Position numbers and translations under genes: made by a program. The notes below the pieces were generated by a model. The model had not been told where the DNA came from. It saw only the letters and a list, made by a program, of their open reading frames with translations, and did not search any database. Source: Pseudoneurospora amorphoporcata (taxonomy: Eukaryota > Ascomycota > Sordariomycetes > Sordariales > Sordariaceae). From it: 64,000 bases of DNA. This document shows, piece by piece, positions 10,534 to 22,387 of the stretch. Numbering within the stretch: the stretch's first letter is position 1; every line of letters begins with the position of its first letter. The stretch is taken from NCBI GenBank assembly GCA_033297205.1, contig MU859254.1:1-64000 (forward strand). The letters run 5' to 3'.

Positions 10534-12038
10534 TCATCTGCCCGTCCGAGTGTCTTCTGGGAATTGCTCTGGCTTCCTGCCCCAGGCACTGCGTGCCCAG
10601 AAATAGCCATGAATGTTGGGATTGCTCCACTCTTTCCTGAGTTGGTCGGCATACGCCTTGGTCTCCTCCGGGGTCCATCCAACCAAGCAATTGAAGATGT
10701 AGTTAATGTATCCTGTTTCAAGACGGTAGCTCGGTCAGCTAAGTCACCAATAGTAGAACCGTGGAGTCCTCGCGGCACACCGCAAGCTTACCTTCAAGGT
10801 CCGCCTCAAGCGCTATCTTCCACCAAAGGCCTCTCTCAGCCGCCTCCTTGTCACTACCCCAGCCGCCCATTGGGATAAAGTAGTCTTGATACCTGATATC
10901 CTCAAAGCCAGCAGCTGCCATAGCCTTGCGTTGGAGGTCGTTCTCGTAAACCTCAAAAGTTCGGCCGAACTGTCTTCCACCTTCATTAAACACCTTACCC
11001 CATTGTGACATGGCACTGCCCTCTTTTAGCGTACCGTCGTCGCACTGGAAAGTGGTGCAACCGACGAAAGTTTCGACGTAACCTGCATGTGAATTATGTG
11101 AGTGATTGTCAATGGACAGCGGGTGGATGGGAAGACGGGGGGTCAGGGGGTACGTACCACCCGGTTTACAAGTGCGGAAAGCCTGGCGATGGAACTCATA
11201 CCAATCTTCGATAACGCCGACCAGCATGCGCCCATGGATGAAGTCAAAGGTGTTGTCAGGCCAGGTCCATTCGAGGTTGCAATCATCCAGCTCAAACCTG
11301 ACGTTGGCGGGCACCCAGTTAGGTTGAATAGGGGTGATGTCGGTACCGAGGACGTCGACGTCGGGGAATTCGTCGGCGAAGTCACTAGACAGCATGGGAT
11401 ATACTGTTAGAACGATGATTGAGATTTGTACCTGTCAGGGTGCGAATCGCCTGGCTGACCTCGGGCGCAAAATCAGGAAGCACTTGGAGGCCTGACGAGC
11501 ACGTATAATGAATGCGTTGAAGTAGAACTTACATTGCCCACAGGCCCGTCCCTGTGCCAACGTCCAACACACTTTGGATCCTTTTCTTATCAAGTGGAGC
11601 GCAATACAACCTGCGTCCGATAACGAGCGTAAAAGTGTGGTGGCTATTACCGTGGTTAGCATACCTATACAACCGAGGCTCACGGTGTGTTTAAGATGTT
11701 CAGGCAGGTATTTACGCAATCTCCATTGCATCGATATGACGCTCATCATTGGGTTCCCATGATTGTGCATTGCCAATATCGCTATGGTAGGTTCTTCCAT
11801 GAATCTCGCGAAACTGGAAGATGGATTCCGTGAGCGAGGCTGTCTTGGCCCTGGCAGCAAATCTATCGTTGGGCTCCTCTTGCGGGAACTGCTGTTGCCA
11901 GCGTGAGGCGGGAAGAATACCGATGGCGGTTTGCTCCTCATTGCTGAGCAACATCGATATTGGAACCCTTGTAGGCCTATTTGCGGGCGATGATGCCTTG
12001 TCCCTTTGAGCTTGGGGGCTTTTGGTGTTGCAGGCCAT
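10534..12038 (-). CDS. SAM-dependent methyltransferase MT2 (five exons, 376 aa)
   Basis: Paralogue of MT1 with the same core. Exons are 12038-11716, 11643-11533, 11384-11158, 11082-10792 and 10712-10534. HGRTYHSDIG marks the end of the N-terminal region. Motif I is DVGTGTG at about 135-141. GTDITPIQPNWVP and the DDCNLEWTWPDNTFDF stretch follow. Two structural differences stand out: it lacks the N-terminal intron found in MT1, MT4, MT5 and MT6, and it alone has an intron (11157-11083) after CKPGG inside the catalytic domain. The C-terminus runs past the usual GRKPE by about ten residues (QFPEDTRTGR). The leader lacks the SP repeats. Predicted soluble; methyl acceptor unknown. Confidence 0.86.
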
Positions 12039-12214
12039 GCTTCTGATTATGACGGGTGAACAAAGATGGAAAACGAGGTGTGGGCAAGCTGGATGTTGGG
12101 AATGAAACCCGTGGAGATGATAGACCGCCAAAGTGTTCAGGATTCATTGTGTGGTAGGTCGAGCGCAATTCCGCAAGTTGGCAACGGTGCAAAGATTGAA
12201 CAGCGAAGAGCAGA

Positions 12215-12270
12215 GGGGTATCGTACAGTAGACTTACCTAGGTTGCTAGCGTTCTACCCACTGTGAAGGA
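12215..12270 (-). promoter_or_regulatory. Conserved upstream blocks of MT2
   Basis: TATCGTACAG at 12219-12228 and CCCACTGTGAAGG at 12257-12269 (plus strand) lie about 180 and 220 bp upstream of the MT2 start. Spacing between the blocks is about 40 bp, as at MT3 and MT6. Confidence 0.5.
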
Positions 12271-13268
12271 CGCAAAAGGAAAGAGCGGGACCCACGCGGA
12301 TTCTCCGCGACGCCCTTTTGTGGGACGGTGAGACTGGCATCGACTAGTGGCTGTAGGATTGTGTGACGTTGGAAAAGAAGAATACCTTAGGAAGCGGCGG
12401 GTCTGGAGCGGCTGAAATAGGCACACGTCTGTCTGGGGGAAAGTGCATTGGCCAGGAGAGATCATGAGCTTGGTAAAAAGGAATGGTGTTGTGGACACGG
12501 AGGCACGTGGCCGGGCATGTTCAAAACCCGACATCTTGGTGTGGCGTGCCGGGCGCGCCAAGCACACTTTCTGCGCCCCCTGTGGGAAGGTCGTGCTTGG
12601 CGTATAGACCTAGAAGCCCCAAAGTACAGTGAGGCCCCTCGGCCACTCCTTTTATGCAACTAAGAATTGATTGGGGCGGGCCATTTTTCTTGCATCATAC
12701 CGAAGTTTTGCAATTGACGGGGCCGGAATACCACCCGGAGGGTAGTGTACAAACCGGGCCCCGGAATTGCTTGCACAACACGGGTGTTTTGCATTGGACG
12801 GAGTCGCATAAACTGGAGGGCTTCCTGTTTTCGCCAAACCCACCTCAGGACTGCCAGCTTCTAGCGATGGCTGGGACTGGGAGCATTGCAACCTCTTCCT
12901 CTTAACACCCAAAAATCTCAAGGAGGAGGCCGGTCCATGGCCTCAGACTGGTATCCAGCTCTCCGAGTCACGGGCAAGCATGATGATTCATGGTTAAGAT
13001 TAGGCGCGCGCCTGAAGCACAGTCCGGCTGAGAAATGAAATCTCGGCATACCTATTCCTGATTGCCATGTCAATGGACGCTCCTGGCACGCATGAGTGGA
13101 AAACGAAATGTGCATTTGCCTGAATTAGTCTGAACGATGCCCATCGGTACCGTGTATTCGACCCCCTTTAGACTTGCTCATCTCACAAGACAGTTGATCA
13201 TCGGAAGATCCCCCGCGCGATGACGATTTGCCCTGTGGTTCTTCCCTCTTTTGTTGTCCTGGGGGTTC
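12271..13268. other. Intergenic, no supported gene
   Basis: GC-balanced spacer between MT2 and MT3. Short open frames overlap on both strands. Nothing recognised. Confidence 0.45.
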
Positions 13269-14526
13269 TTACTCAGGCTTCCGGCCCCACACAGAACGCG
13301 CCCTGGTGTAGCCATGGATCTTGGGGTTCTTGAACTCTTTCCTAAGCTGAGCGGCATAAACACCCGTCTCCTCAGGACGCCACCCCATCACAGCGTTGAA
13401 CGTGTAGTTCAGGTAGCCTGCGTAACCATACATTAGCATAAACCCAGCACATCTCCAGGGACAACTTTCGTCGTAAAGCAGACTTACCTTCGAGATCGCT
13501 TTCAATCATGATCTTCCACCAAAGTCCTTTCTCGGCCAGGTCCTTGTCCTCGGGCCAAGTATTGACAGGGATAAAGTACTCTCTGACTTGGATATCAACA
13601 AAGCCCGCCGCTTCCATACCTTTGCGCTAAAGATCGAGATCGTAAACTTCGAACGGCCTTCCCATCTTCTTTCCGGCCGCATTCCATACCCTCCCCCATT
13701 GAGCCATGGCGCTATCATCCTTTACTGACCCATCGTCACTTGTAAATGAGCTGTTAGAGTTAAGGCTTTCGGTATAACCACCGGGCTTACAAACACGATA
13801 AGCCTGGCGAAAGAGAGCCTCCCAGTCCGCCACAACACCGAACAGCATACGCATATGGATAAAATCGAAGCTGTTATCGGCCCAAGTCCACTCGGCATTA
13901 CAATCGTCGAGCTCAAACTTTACGTTGCCCGGAACCCAGGAGGGCTGAATAGGGGAAATATCGGTACCGATCACTTCAGCGTTGGGAAATTCGTCGGCAA
14001 AGTCGCTGGAGAAAAAAAGATATTAGGCAGGGCATCAGCGGGGAAGATTGATAAAACTTACATTGCCCACATGCCGGTTCCTGTTCCGATATCGATGACT
14101 TTCTGGATCTTCTTCTTGTCGAGAGGAGAGTTGTACAGCTTTCCATCAAGTATTACCGTCCACGTGTGATGACTATTCCTATCAGTTAGACTTGCCTTAC
14201 CATGACAAATAGTCATGCTCAAAGAAGACCGCAGTAATGACTTACGCAATGTCCAGCGCCTCCTTGTGACGCTCATCGTTCGGCTGCCAGGATTCAGCAT
14301 TGCCAATCTCGCCGTGATAGGTTCGTCCGTGAATGTTGCGATACTTGAAAATGGACTCGCTCAACGAGGCAGTGCTAGAAATGAAGGACCCAATGCTCGA
14401 AGCCGAATCGTCGTTGGGGTCCTCCTCTGTGGACTGCTGTTGCCAATGCGAGGGGGGGAGAATACCGACGGCGGTTTGCTCGTCATTGCTAAGCAACGGC
14501 GGCTGCTGTGCAGACTCAGTTGCCAT
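13269..14526 (-). pseudogene. SAM-dependent methyltransferase MT3 with in-frame TAG
   Basis: Paralogue with exons 14526-14246, 14172-14062, 14005-13488 and 13417-13269; all splice sites and phases match the other copies. Motif I is DIGTGTG at about 121-127, followed by GTDISPIQPSWVP. In the large exon, codon 257 (13629-13627) is TAG where MT1, MT4 and MT6 read CAG/CAA in the DLQRK motif. Reading continues perfectly after it (MEAAGFVDIQVREYFIP, then GRKPE), so this is the only lesion seen. It is a C-to-T change at CpA. The predicted product would be cut from 352 to 256 residues, losing the C-terminal part. Recent inactivation or a polymorphism is likely; readthrough cannot be excluded. Confidence 0.85.
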
Positions 14527-14700
14527 GATTGTGATTGTGGTTATGCTGGGTAAAACAGCGAGACGGAATGCAAGCCCAATGCTGAGAAAACTAGAAGAGA
14601 GGCGACACACGTCTGAGAGATTGTGTTTGGTTGTGGGGGTTCGGGAGCAGCAAAGATAACTCCGGGCCAGATTCTGAACAAGGAGAGCGTGAAGGGTTTG

Positions 14701-14806
14701 GTACGGCCATGTCGGCATTGTACAGTTTCTAGCGTTCCATTCACTGTGAGCAACGCATGGTAAAACACAGATTCTCCAGGATGCCTTCCTCATACGGCCA
14801 GGGCGA
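14701..14806 (-). promoter_or_regulatory. Conserved upstream blocks of MT3
   Basis: GTACGG at 14701-14706, TGTACAGTTTCTAGCG at about 14719-14734, TCACTGTGAG at 14741-14750 and GATGCCTTCCTCATACGG at about 14780-14797 (plus strand) resemble blocks at the same distance upstream of MT1, MT2, MT4 and MT6. Confidence 0.5.
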
Positions 14807-16098
14807 CACAGTGACAGACAACTGGGTTCTGGATGTTGAAATTTCCGGACAGTGAACGAATTGACATGCCAGATTCACTTTTTGCACCCCTGCGGGATTC
14901 AGGTCGTGATAACCCCTCCTGACTTGGCCTCATTCATCTTTGCCGTACCCAGGCGGTTTGCGACTGCTGAGAGCATTGCAATGTTTTTCTCCAACATTCA
15001 TGAGGCAATGAGCCCGTCCGTTGCGGTATGAAAGTTGTGAGACCACTTTGCTCGGGGCCGAGATGGCGTGCGACAAATCGTCCAACTGGACTTGGGCAAT
15101 ACCGCGGACTTCAAGCTTCTGGGATTGGACACGTCGCATTCTTCCAGGGCAAGCACTGAGCGCGGACGATTCGCAATCGTAAAAATGGGAGTGAGCCGTT
15201 ACGAAGCGGCGGAATGGGCTAGGTGTGGGCGAAACATGAGTAGCATCGAGTGGCGCCCTCAGGACTGGACGTTTCAGGGGGGTTGGATGTGGTGTTGCTG
15301 TTGTTTTGGGATGATGCCATCTACAATTCACGTTAGCGTCTCAATTTTTGGCGCGGTTAGCAGCTGGGTTAGCAGGCTTGAGAGGGTTAGATTACGCTTC
15401 AAATGCGAGAGGCAAGATGTGAGGGAGCGGACGACGACGACGAAAAGACGCGTTGTCGACGCTTGGATGGGTGTGCTATGGGTAGGGGTGCGGGGCTACC
15501 ATAAAAGGCGAGGTGGGGCACGGCAAGGATGCCGGCAGAATGCCGGCGTGCCTCCGGAACCGGGACCTACCTACCGGTACCCACAATAAGAGTGTGCTAC
15601 AAGTAACAAGGATCACAAAGTCCAGTACACAGTATATCCAGATATCCGAGCCACTCGCGGAAAAGAGGAACGGGTTATGGTTGATACTGGTCTTGAGATG
15701 ATTCAGCCAAAGCCCATGAGATGAAAGGAGAGGACGGACATTATGGCCATTGGTGGTAGGTAAAGTGTCAGGTCGACGTAGTTGTGCCACCTAAAATCTC
15801 CCGGGAGATACGCGCCGGGTACGAGATCTCCTTGAGCCGAGCTACTTGGGGGTTGGAGGGCGGCCTGGTGTGCGGCCATTTCTCACTTCCTCTTCATTAT
15901 GTACCTGGTAGGCCTTCAATGCCAACACATGGCTGTCCTCGCAATGTGACATGGTATCGAACTACCTGGATCTAAGATGACACGAAATGATTCTCGCTCT
16001 CGCTTCCCTGGGTCAATCCAGCAGTTTTGAGCTCCCAACGGTACTCGGTAGCCCATTCTGGAACCCTTTAAAGATGTACTCCCTTCCTCTCTTCCACT
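14807..16098. other. Intergenic, no supported gene
   Basis: 1.3 kb spacer between MT3 and MT4. A frame on the plus strand (15068-15589) lacks motifs and is crossed by an equally long minus frame. Nothing recognised. Confidence 0.4.
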
Positions 16099-17634
16099 TT
16101 ATTCCGGCTTGCGACCGTACATCACACGCAGCCAGAAATAGCCGTGAATCTTGGGGTTGTTCCACTCCTTCTTGGCCGCAGCAGCATACATCTTGGTCTC
16201 CTCGGGAGTCCAGCCCATCACAAGATTGCAAAGGTAGTTGATGTATCCTATCGCATGTGTTAGTATAACCTCGTCATCCGGTCTTAACGTGGAAACTTAC
16301 CTTCAAGATCCGCCTCAATGGCGATTTTGTACCAGAGACCCCTTTCGGCCGCCTTCTTTTCGGGATGCCAGACCCCCATTGGGCACTGAATGTCCACGAA
16401 TTCAATATCGACAAATCCAGCCGCTTCCATACCCTTGCGCTGTAAATCATCCTCAATCAACGTAAAGGGCCTTCCCAATCGTTTGCCGGCCTCTGTAAAA
16501 ACCTTCCCCCATTGATCCATAGCACTACCTTCCTTAACCGATCCATCATCGCTCAAAAAGCTAATACTACTACCACAACTCTCAACGTATCCGCCAGGCT
16601 TGCAGCATCGGAATGCGTTACGAAAGAGCCTATCCCAATCGTCAACAACACCTACCAACATCCGCATATTGATGAAATCAAAGCTGTTCTCGGCCCAAGT
16701 CCATTCCCGGTTGCAATCATCGATTTCGAACTTTACGTTAGGGGGGATCCATGAGGGCTGGATGGCGGAAACATCGGTGCCAATGACTTCCGCATTGGGA
16801 AATTCGTCGGCAAAATCACTAGAACAGAGAGCAAACGTTGGTTAGCACCCAGTTGCTCGAGGTGGTCAAACCAACTGTAAAGCCGGTCACTGCGAGTGCG
16901 TGAAGACAAGTGCACCAAAGGTGCATGTCCCCTTGGCTGCTGTGGCTCGACATGATGACCATGGTGATGGCTGTCAAGCCTTTGGCTGCAAGGACCGATC
17001 ACACAGTCGCTTCGTCTGACTCAGATTCGATGAACTGAACACGCGGAGGAACTTACATGGCCCACAAGCCGTTGCCTGTCGCAATATCCAGCACTCTATG
17101 AACCTTCTTCTTGTCAAGTGGTGAAAGGTAGAGCTTTCCATCCAGCTGAACCAGCATGGCGTGGTGGCTTTCCGATGAATGAACCATGTCAGTACACGGT
17201 CAACTCCCATTTTACGAAGCCATGGGTACAATTGGCACTCACAATATTTCCATGGCCTCAACGTGACGTTGGTCATTGGGCTCCCATGCCTCGGCATTAC
17301 CAACTTCACCGTGGTAGGTTCTTCCATGGACGGTGCGGTACTCGAAGATGGTTGAACTCAAGGAAGCGGTGGTCGAAGTGAATGAGCCGATTGAAGAGGC
17401 GCCATCATCTACGGTATCCTCTTCTTCAATCTGCGAACGCAAGTGTTAGCCACCCTGAAGAGGAATCCATTGAAACCTATCACTTACAGGCTGATCTGTC
17501 CAGTGAGAAGCTGGCAAAATGCCAACTGCGTTTTGTTCCTCGGTGGTGAGCGGTGCTGGCCCAGAACCAGCGGCGACTGGCGGCGGTGGGCTGGACGCTT
17601 GGTTGTTCTGGGGGCTCTTGGGACTGGTCACCAT
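16099..17634 (-). CDS. SAM-dependent methyltransferase MT4 (five exons, 370 aa)
   Basis: Exons are 17634-17488, 17430-17243, 17167-17057, 16818-16301 and 16247-16099, the same plan as MT1 and MT6. The N-terminus starts MVTSPKSP, as in MT6. HGRTYHGEVG precedes motif I, DIATGNG at about 139-145. GTDVSAIQPSWIP and the ENSFDFINMRML stretch follow, and the protein ends YGRKPE. Intron 3 is long (238 bp) compared with 56-148 bp at this site in MT1, MT2, MT3, MT5 and MT6. The frame is intact. Predicted soluble methyltransferase; acceptor unknown. Confidence 0.88.
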
Positions 17635-17839
17635 GTTCGCGACGTTGGGTAAGAACGTAACTAAGCAGATATGCGTGGGAAGGTTGTAGTACCGGAAGCA
17701 ATAGGCAAGACAGAACTTGAAGGAAGGGACTTGGGGCAAGAGAAGTGTTCGTGGGTGGGCAAGCCTTTTAACAGCACAAGAGAGGCCATCGTCCGGCAAG
17801 CACGACAGGGTGTAATGCAGTCTTGCGTGCCCCTGGTTC

Positions 17840-17930
17840 AACCCACTGTCGATGATGCCCAAGTGGAAGAGATGAGGATCCTCTGGGGTGCCAGGATGCC
17901 TTCCTTTTACGGGTCCATGGCCATGCAACT
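17840..17930 (-). promoter_or_regulatory. Conserved upstream blocks of MT4
   Basis: CCCACTGTCGATG at about 17841-17853 is a weaker version of the ACTGTGA block. GATGCCTTCCTTTTACGG with CCATGCAA after it (17895-17928) matches the distal block upstream of MT1 and MT3. No clear TATCGTACG was seen here. Confidence 0.4.
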
Positions 17931-19990
17931 AGCAAGACCCGACCGTGATCGACCGTGATAACATCGGGGCAGACGACTGGGTGTGGTAGTCAATGTCCGG
18001 TAACAGGTGGATCAAGTGACATGTGCTCCTTCCCTTGTTGCATGCCTCTTTTGATCCGCTTCCCTTTCCAGGAGGACTCTGGCGTTTCTCCAACCCCAAC
18101 CCAAACCAATGCCTCCGAGCCCAGTCCGTGAACCCTCGCTGACATCGCCGGTGCCTTACGGAGTGAGCAAATATGGTCGGAATCTACCAGAAATCATCCC
18201 TCACCTTCAAAGGAAGAGAGTTCATTCGAGCACGGTAACCGTTAACGAACCACTGCATCTGCAGCAACTAAGGCACCTAGGGATTCTTCCCCTGCAGCGG
18301 TACCTATTCGTATTGGGCAATGCCGCGAATTTCGGGTGGCTCTGAATGGCACACGTCGCATCCACCCCGTACCCCCAGGGAATGAATTGTCTGCTAGTCC
18401 CAGCAGGCACGGGCATTGTCACAGTCTTGGATGGAGCGGAAAAGTACTGTAGCAATGTAGGTGGACAGAGTCACTGATGAGGGGAACCGCACAGCCACGA
18501 ATGTGTACAAGCAAGTGGTCTGATAGAGCTGCCTGGGAAAAACCAACAGAGTTCGGACTTCTTCGGAGACCTTTTTTATACGTGCCAATTCGACGAGTCA
18601 AAATTGTTCAGTTCGCCCTTGTGGGTCCCCGTCGGGCCGCTTCTTGTGGCGACCTGTGGGCGCCCAGAGTCCAGACCTTTCAGTTGAACATCAGCACGGT
18701 GTCGAGGAACTAAGAAGCCAGCACTTTGTACCGATACTAGTATTAACGGACACGCGCATCTGATGCTGGGCTGCCATTATCGACCCTGCTTTTGACGCGT
18801 CGCGTTAGCAATTTGATCATCTTGGAAGTGGACGAACACTATTACTTCTCCTCACCATCGATGTGTTTGTAGCTGTGACCCCGCTCATAGCACGCGCGTC
18901 GTTGCGCTGGGCTGCACGACAGTAAAAGATGACAGTTTAGAACTAGAAGCGGGAAGGAGGATACCGCTTTTACTCACTCGATTTGTTTTTACTCGGTTTC
19001 AAACTAACACTCTTCCAGTAGGTATGGTCAGCCCCCACCTGCAAGCCAGCTGCAAGGCGCTGTAACCTCTGGGCGCTCAAAGTGGGTACATTAACGTGGC
19101 CAGACAAGGGGTGGCAGGAAGTGCCAGCTGCATGGCGCTCGCTTCGATACCCATATCGGGTAATACGGGACCGCCAGGTGGTTATATGGGACCGCCAGAC
19201 CTATTCGAGCAAAAACAAATTGAGTAGGAAAAAGTGGTAGAGTCGGGCTTGATGTGTAGTTGAGGAGGCTGATGATCGCCAGTGAGCCAGGTAAGACCCA
19301 GTTGAGATGGAGGTCCGGGTGACGCGGGAGAAAGCACTTCGCGTCTCCACACACGTGACACGGGCCGTTGGTATGGCGGGGACGGCGGGAATACGGTACG
19401 GCCCGAATGGAGCTGCCTCTCGTCCGACTTCCGAAGTTCCGGTCCCGTCCAGCAGCAGCTCTCCGAAACCCAAACCCAAGCAAAAGCACCAAGAAATGTC
19501 GCCCTGCCTCCGCCTCTGCATTTGTAGCCATCCGGCAAACAACCAAGCGCCCCCTAGCGAGAAAGTATGTTGCTGTGGTCGCGACGCGAAAGTAAAAAGC
19601 CCCCTGTCAGGTACCTTTCAGCACGGACACCTATGATTTTATCCCTACCCCACCTACGTGTAATTGGACTTGCCCATCCCGTACCCCACGTAAGCCAATA
19701 TTCAACATGAAATGGTTTCGAGTTCAAATGCTAAGGTCGCATGCGGTGGAGAGGCTCAAGGGTGAGATTCAGTGTTGTAGTAAAAAAAAAAAAAAAAAAA
19801 AAAAAATCTGGTGCGTGTGGGCAAGCAAGCCCACTCAAAGATAACAGGCAAAGACACCCGTTCTGGTTCCCTTGTGTATTCCGCGCATGTATGTCCCAAA
19901 TTCCCAGCGTGTGCATCCATCATGGAAAAGATGCTGGGTCAGACATCCGTCCTCAGCATTGGACGCATCACTTTATAGAAGGTCCCTCTT
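17931..19990. other. Intergenic 2 kb with poly-A tract
   Basis: No supported gene. A run of about 24 A residues lies at 19783-19806. Overlapping open frames at 19091-19636 on both strands look like chance. Flanks MT4 (5') and MT5 (3'). Confidence 0.45.
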
Positions 19991-21340
19991 CTAGGGCTTC
20001 CGACCATAAACCACACGCAGCCAAAACCAGCTATGGATGTTGGTATCAGCCCACTCTTTCCTGACATGGGCACAATATGCCGCAGTCTGCTCTGTAGTCC
20101 AACCCAGCATAACGTTACAGAGGTAGTTGAGGTAGCCTGTAAGCGAGAGTTAGTACAAGTACAGGCAATTAGAACCGCAAAGTGCAAGGGCCAAACAGAG
20201 GCCGATAACGCCACTTACCCTCGAGGTCTTCTTCGAGTGCCAGTTTCCACCACAGGCCCAGTTCCGACAACCTTTTATCCTCCGGCCAGATGCCGAAGGG
20301 AACCTTGATATTCTTAACCGTAACGTCAACGAAACCTACCGCTTCCATAGCCTTTATTTGAAGATCATCTTCTATAACCTTGAACGATCTTCCTAGTTTT
20401 TTACCGGCCTCCCAGAAAATATGATGCCACTGCTCCAAGGCGCTCCCCTTCTTAACTGAACCATCATCACTCTGGAAGTAGGCACTAGAAACCATACTCT
20501 CGACATATCCACCCGGCCTAGCACAACGGAAAGCGTTGCGGAATAGACTATGCCAATCAGTCACAACGCCCATCATTATACGAAGATGGATGAAATCGAC
20601 GGAGTTCTCGGCCCAACTCCATTCCAAGTTGCAATCATCGATTTCAAACTTGACGTTCGCGGGAACCCAAGCAGGCTGGATGGGGGTAACGTCGGTTCCG
20701 ATCACTTCGGCGTTGGGGTATTCGTCGGCAAAGTCACTGCACCCAGCAATAAAGTGTTAGTCGAAAGTGTATGGAAGGCGGCAAGACATTGTGCATGACT
20801 TACACTGCCCACCAACCGGCACCTGTTCCAATGTCAATTACCTTGTGGATCTTCTTCTTATCGAGCGGGGAGAGGAAAAGCTTTCCGTCGAGGCAAAGCA
20901 TCAAGGCATGGTGAAGGATTTCCATAGAATCAACGTGACGCTGGTCATTGGGCTGCCATGATTCCGCATTACCAACATCACCATGGTAGGTTCTTCCGTG
21001 GATGGTGCGGTACTCAAAGATGCTCGACGAGAGGGATGCAGTGGTAGAGGCAACGGATCCAATAGTGGAGGCACCATCGTCGTCTACTTCATTAAGCTAG
21101 AGAGAAGGAACTGAAATTAGTTGATACTCTTTGGGCAACACGACTGGCGGCGATGGAGAGATTCACCGGCTGCTCTGTCCAGTGGGCGCCTGGCAGGATA
21201 CCAGCTTCCCTAGACTCCTCGACGCTGAGCGCCACAATCGTAGGTGGTGCCGGGGTGGGTTCAGGGGAAGCTGCTTTACCCCCGGGACTCTTGGGGCTCT
21301 TGGGGCTCTTGGGGCTCTTGGGATCTTGGGAGCTCGACAT
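19991..21340 (-). CDS. SAM-dependent methyltransferase MT5 (four exons, 376 aa)
   Basis: Exons are 21340-21167, 21096-20804, 20736-20219 and 20136-19991. The leader carries four KSP repeats, like the SP-rich leaders of MT1, MT4 and MT6. HGRTYHGDVG is followed by an unbroken exon through SMEILHHALML, so the intron that MT1, MT2, MT3, MT4 and MT6 carry at this point has been lost precisely. Motif I is altered to DIGTGAGWWAV (about 146-156). GTDVTPIQPAWVP follows. The end is YGRKP without the final Glu found in most copies. The frame is intact. Methyl acceptor unknown. Confidence 0.87.
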
Positions 21341-21450
21341 ATTTGCGGTAGTGCTTGGTGAACACTGAGGAGGAAGCGCGAGAAGTCGGGTATGCCCTTG
21401 AGCAGCGACGAGTGTGTCGTTCGTGAGCTTTTAACCAGCAAATGCGGGTG

Positions 21451-21510
21451 GGGTATCGTGGACGGCGAGGACCACATTTGGAATTCCCCCACAACTATGC
21501 TCACTGTGAA
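21451..21510 (-). promoter_or_regulatory. Conserved upstream blocks of MT5
   Basis: GGTATCGTGGACGG at about 21453-21466 and CTCACTGTGAAAAG at about 21500-21513 lie 115 and 165 bp upstream of the MT5 start, with the spacing seen at MT1. Confidence 0.45.
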
Positions 21511-21513
21511 AAG

Positions 21514-22387
21514 CGCAGAGAGAGCACCGGGTATGAAGCCCAAACGGGGAGAGTGACCGCCATATAATGGACATAACCAATGGAAACCCAACATGTCTGA
21601 CGCCTGCATCAGCTAGCGATTCATTCCCTTGCAGAAATGCATGTTACAGTGACATCGCCGTTTGTTTTGAGGTTCGGTGATGGTACACGTCGCCATTTTT
21701 CGTCCCTCTGGAAAATCAATTTGGCTCAGTTTGTTGTCATTGGACTGACCTCGGGACTGACTGGGTGCACATGACAATGTGTACGGGCCGCGGGCATAGT
21801 CTCGAAGAGGGCGGTTGGGATGTTGTGTCGCAGTGATTGTGATTGATAGGAGGCTCGTAGCCAGGGAGCCAATGTCGAAAACGACGTCGTGGTTCAACAA
21901 AGCTCAGAAAACCGGAGTTCTAAATAGGATTCATTCGGGCACATTCTACGCTGAAGAATGCCACAGGTTGACTTGAGGATGGACTTGCGGTCCTCCATCC
22001 ATGGGAGATGTTGGCGGGTACATATTCCGGCATCGCGAGGAAGAAGAACCCTAACCCGGCCACGTTTGTCATGGACAGGAAGGGTGCGGGGCTGGCTGTA
22101 GTCGAATGTTGACAGTCCTCCGACCATTTCTCGAACGAGGGTATTCTGCAAAAGGACTTGGTGTTGTGAAAGGAGCAAGAGATCGCCAGGAACAGCATTG
22201 CTGGTGGGGGAAAGAAATGCGGGCCCGCCATAGTGGGGGTGCCTGCCCCGAACGCATCGATTACATCATACATACATCCAAGAACGCAGCTCCTGGAACC
22301 ACACGACATGGCCAAAATAAGGAGATTATCAAGATCAACAGAAAGCGTATTCCTATCAATCCTCAACATTGACATCCAAAGTCGAAA
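21514..22387. other. Divergent promoter region between MT5 and the MBL gene
   Basis: MT5 and the metallo-beta-lactamase-fold gene point away from each other here. Open frames at 21920-22543 on the minus strand overlap the start of the neighbouring gene and lack motifs. Nothing else recognised. Confidence 0.4.

Noticed and set aside
19741..20064. Plus-strand frame with a poly-Lys tract
   Set aside because: The Lys run is the poly-A tract at 19783-19806 and the rest is antisense to MT5.
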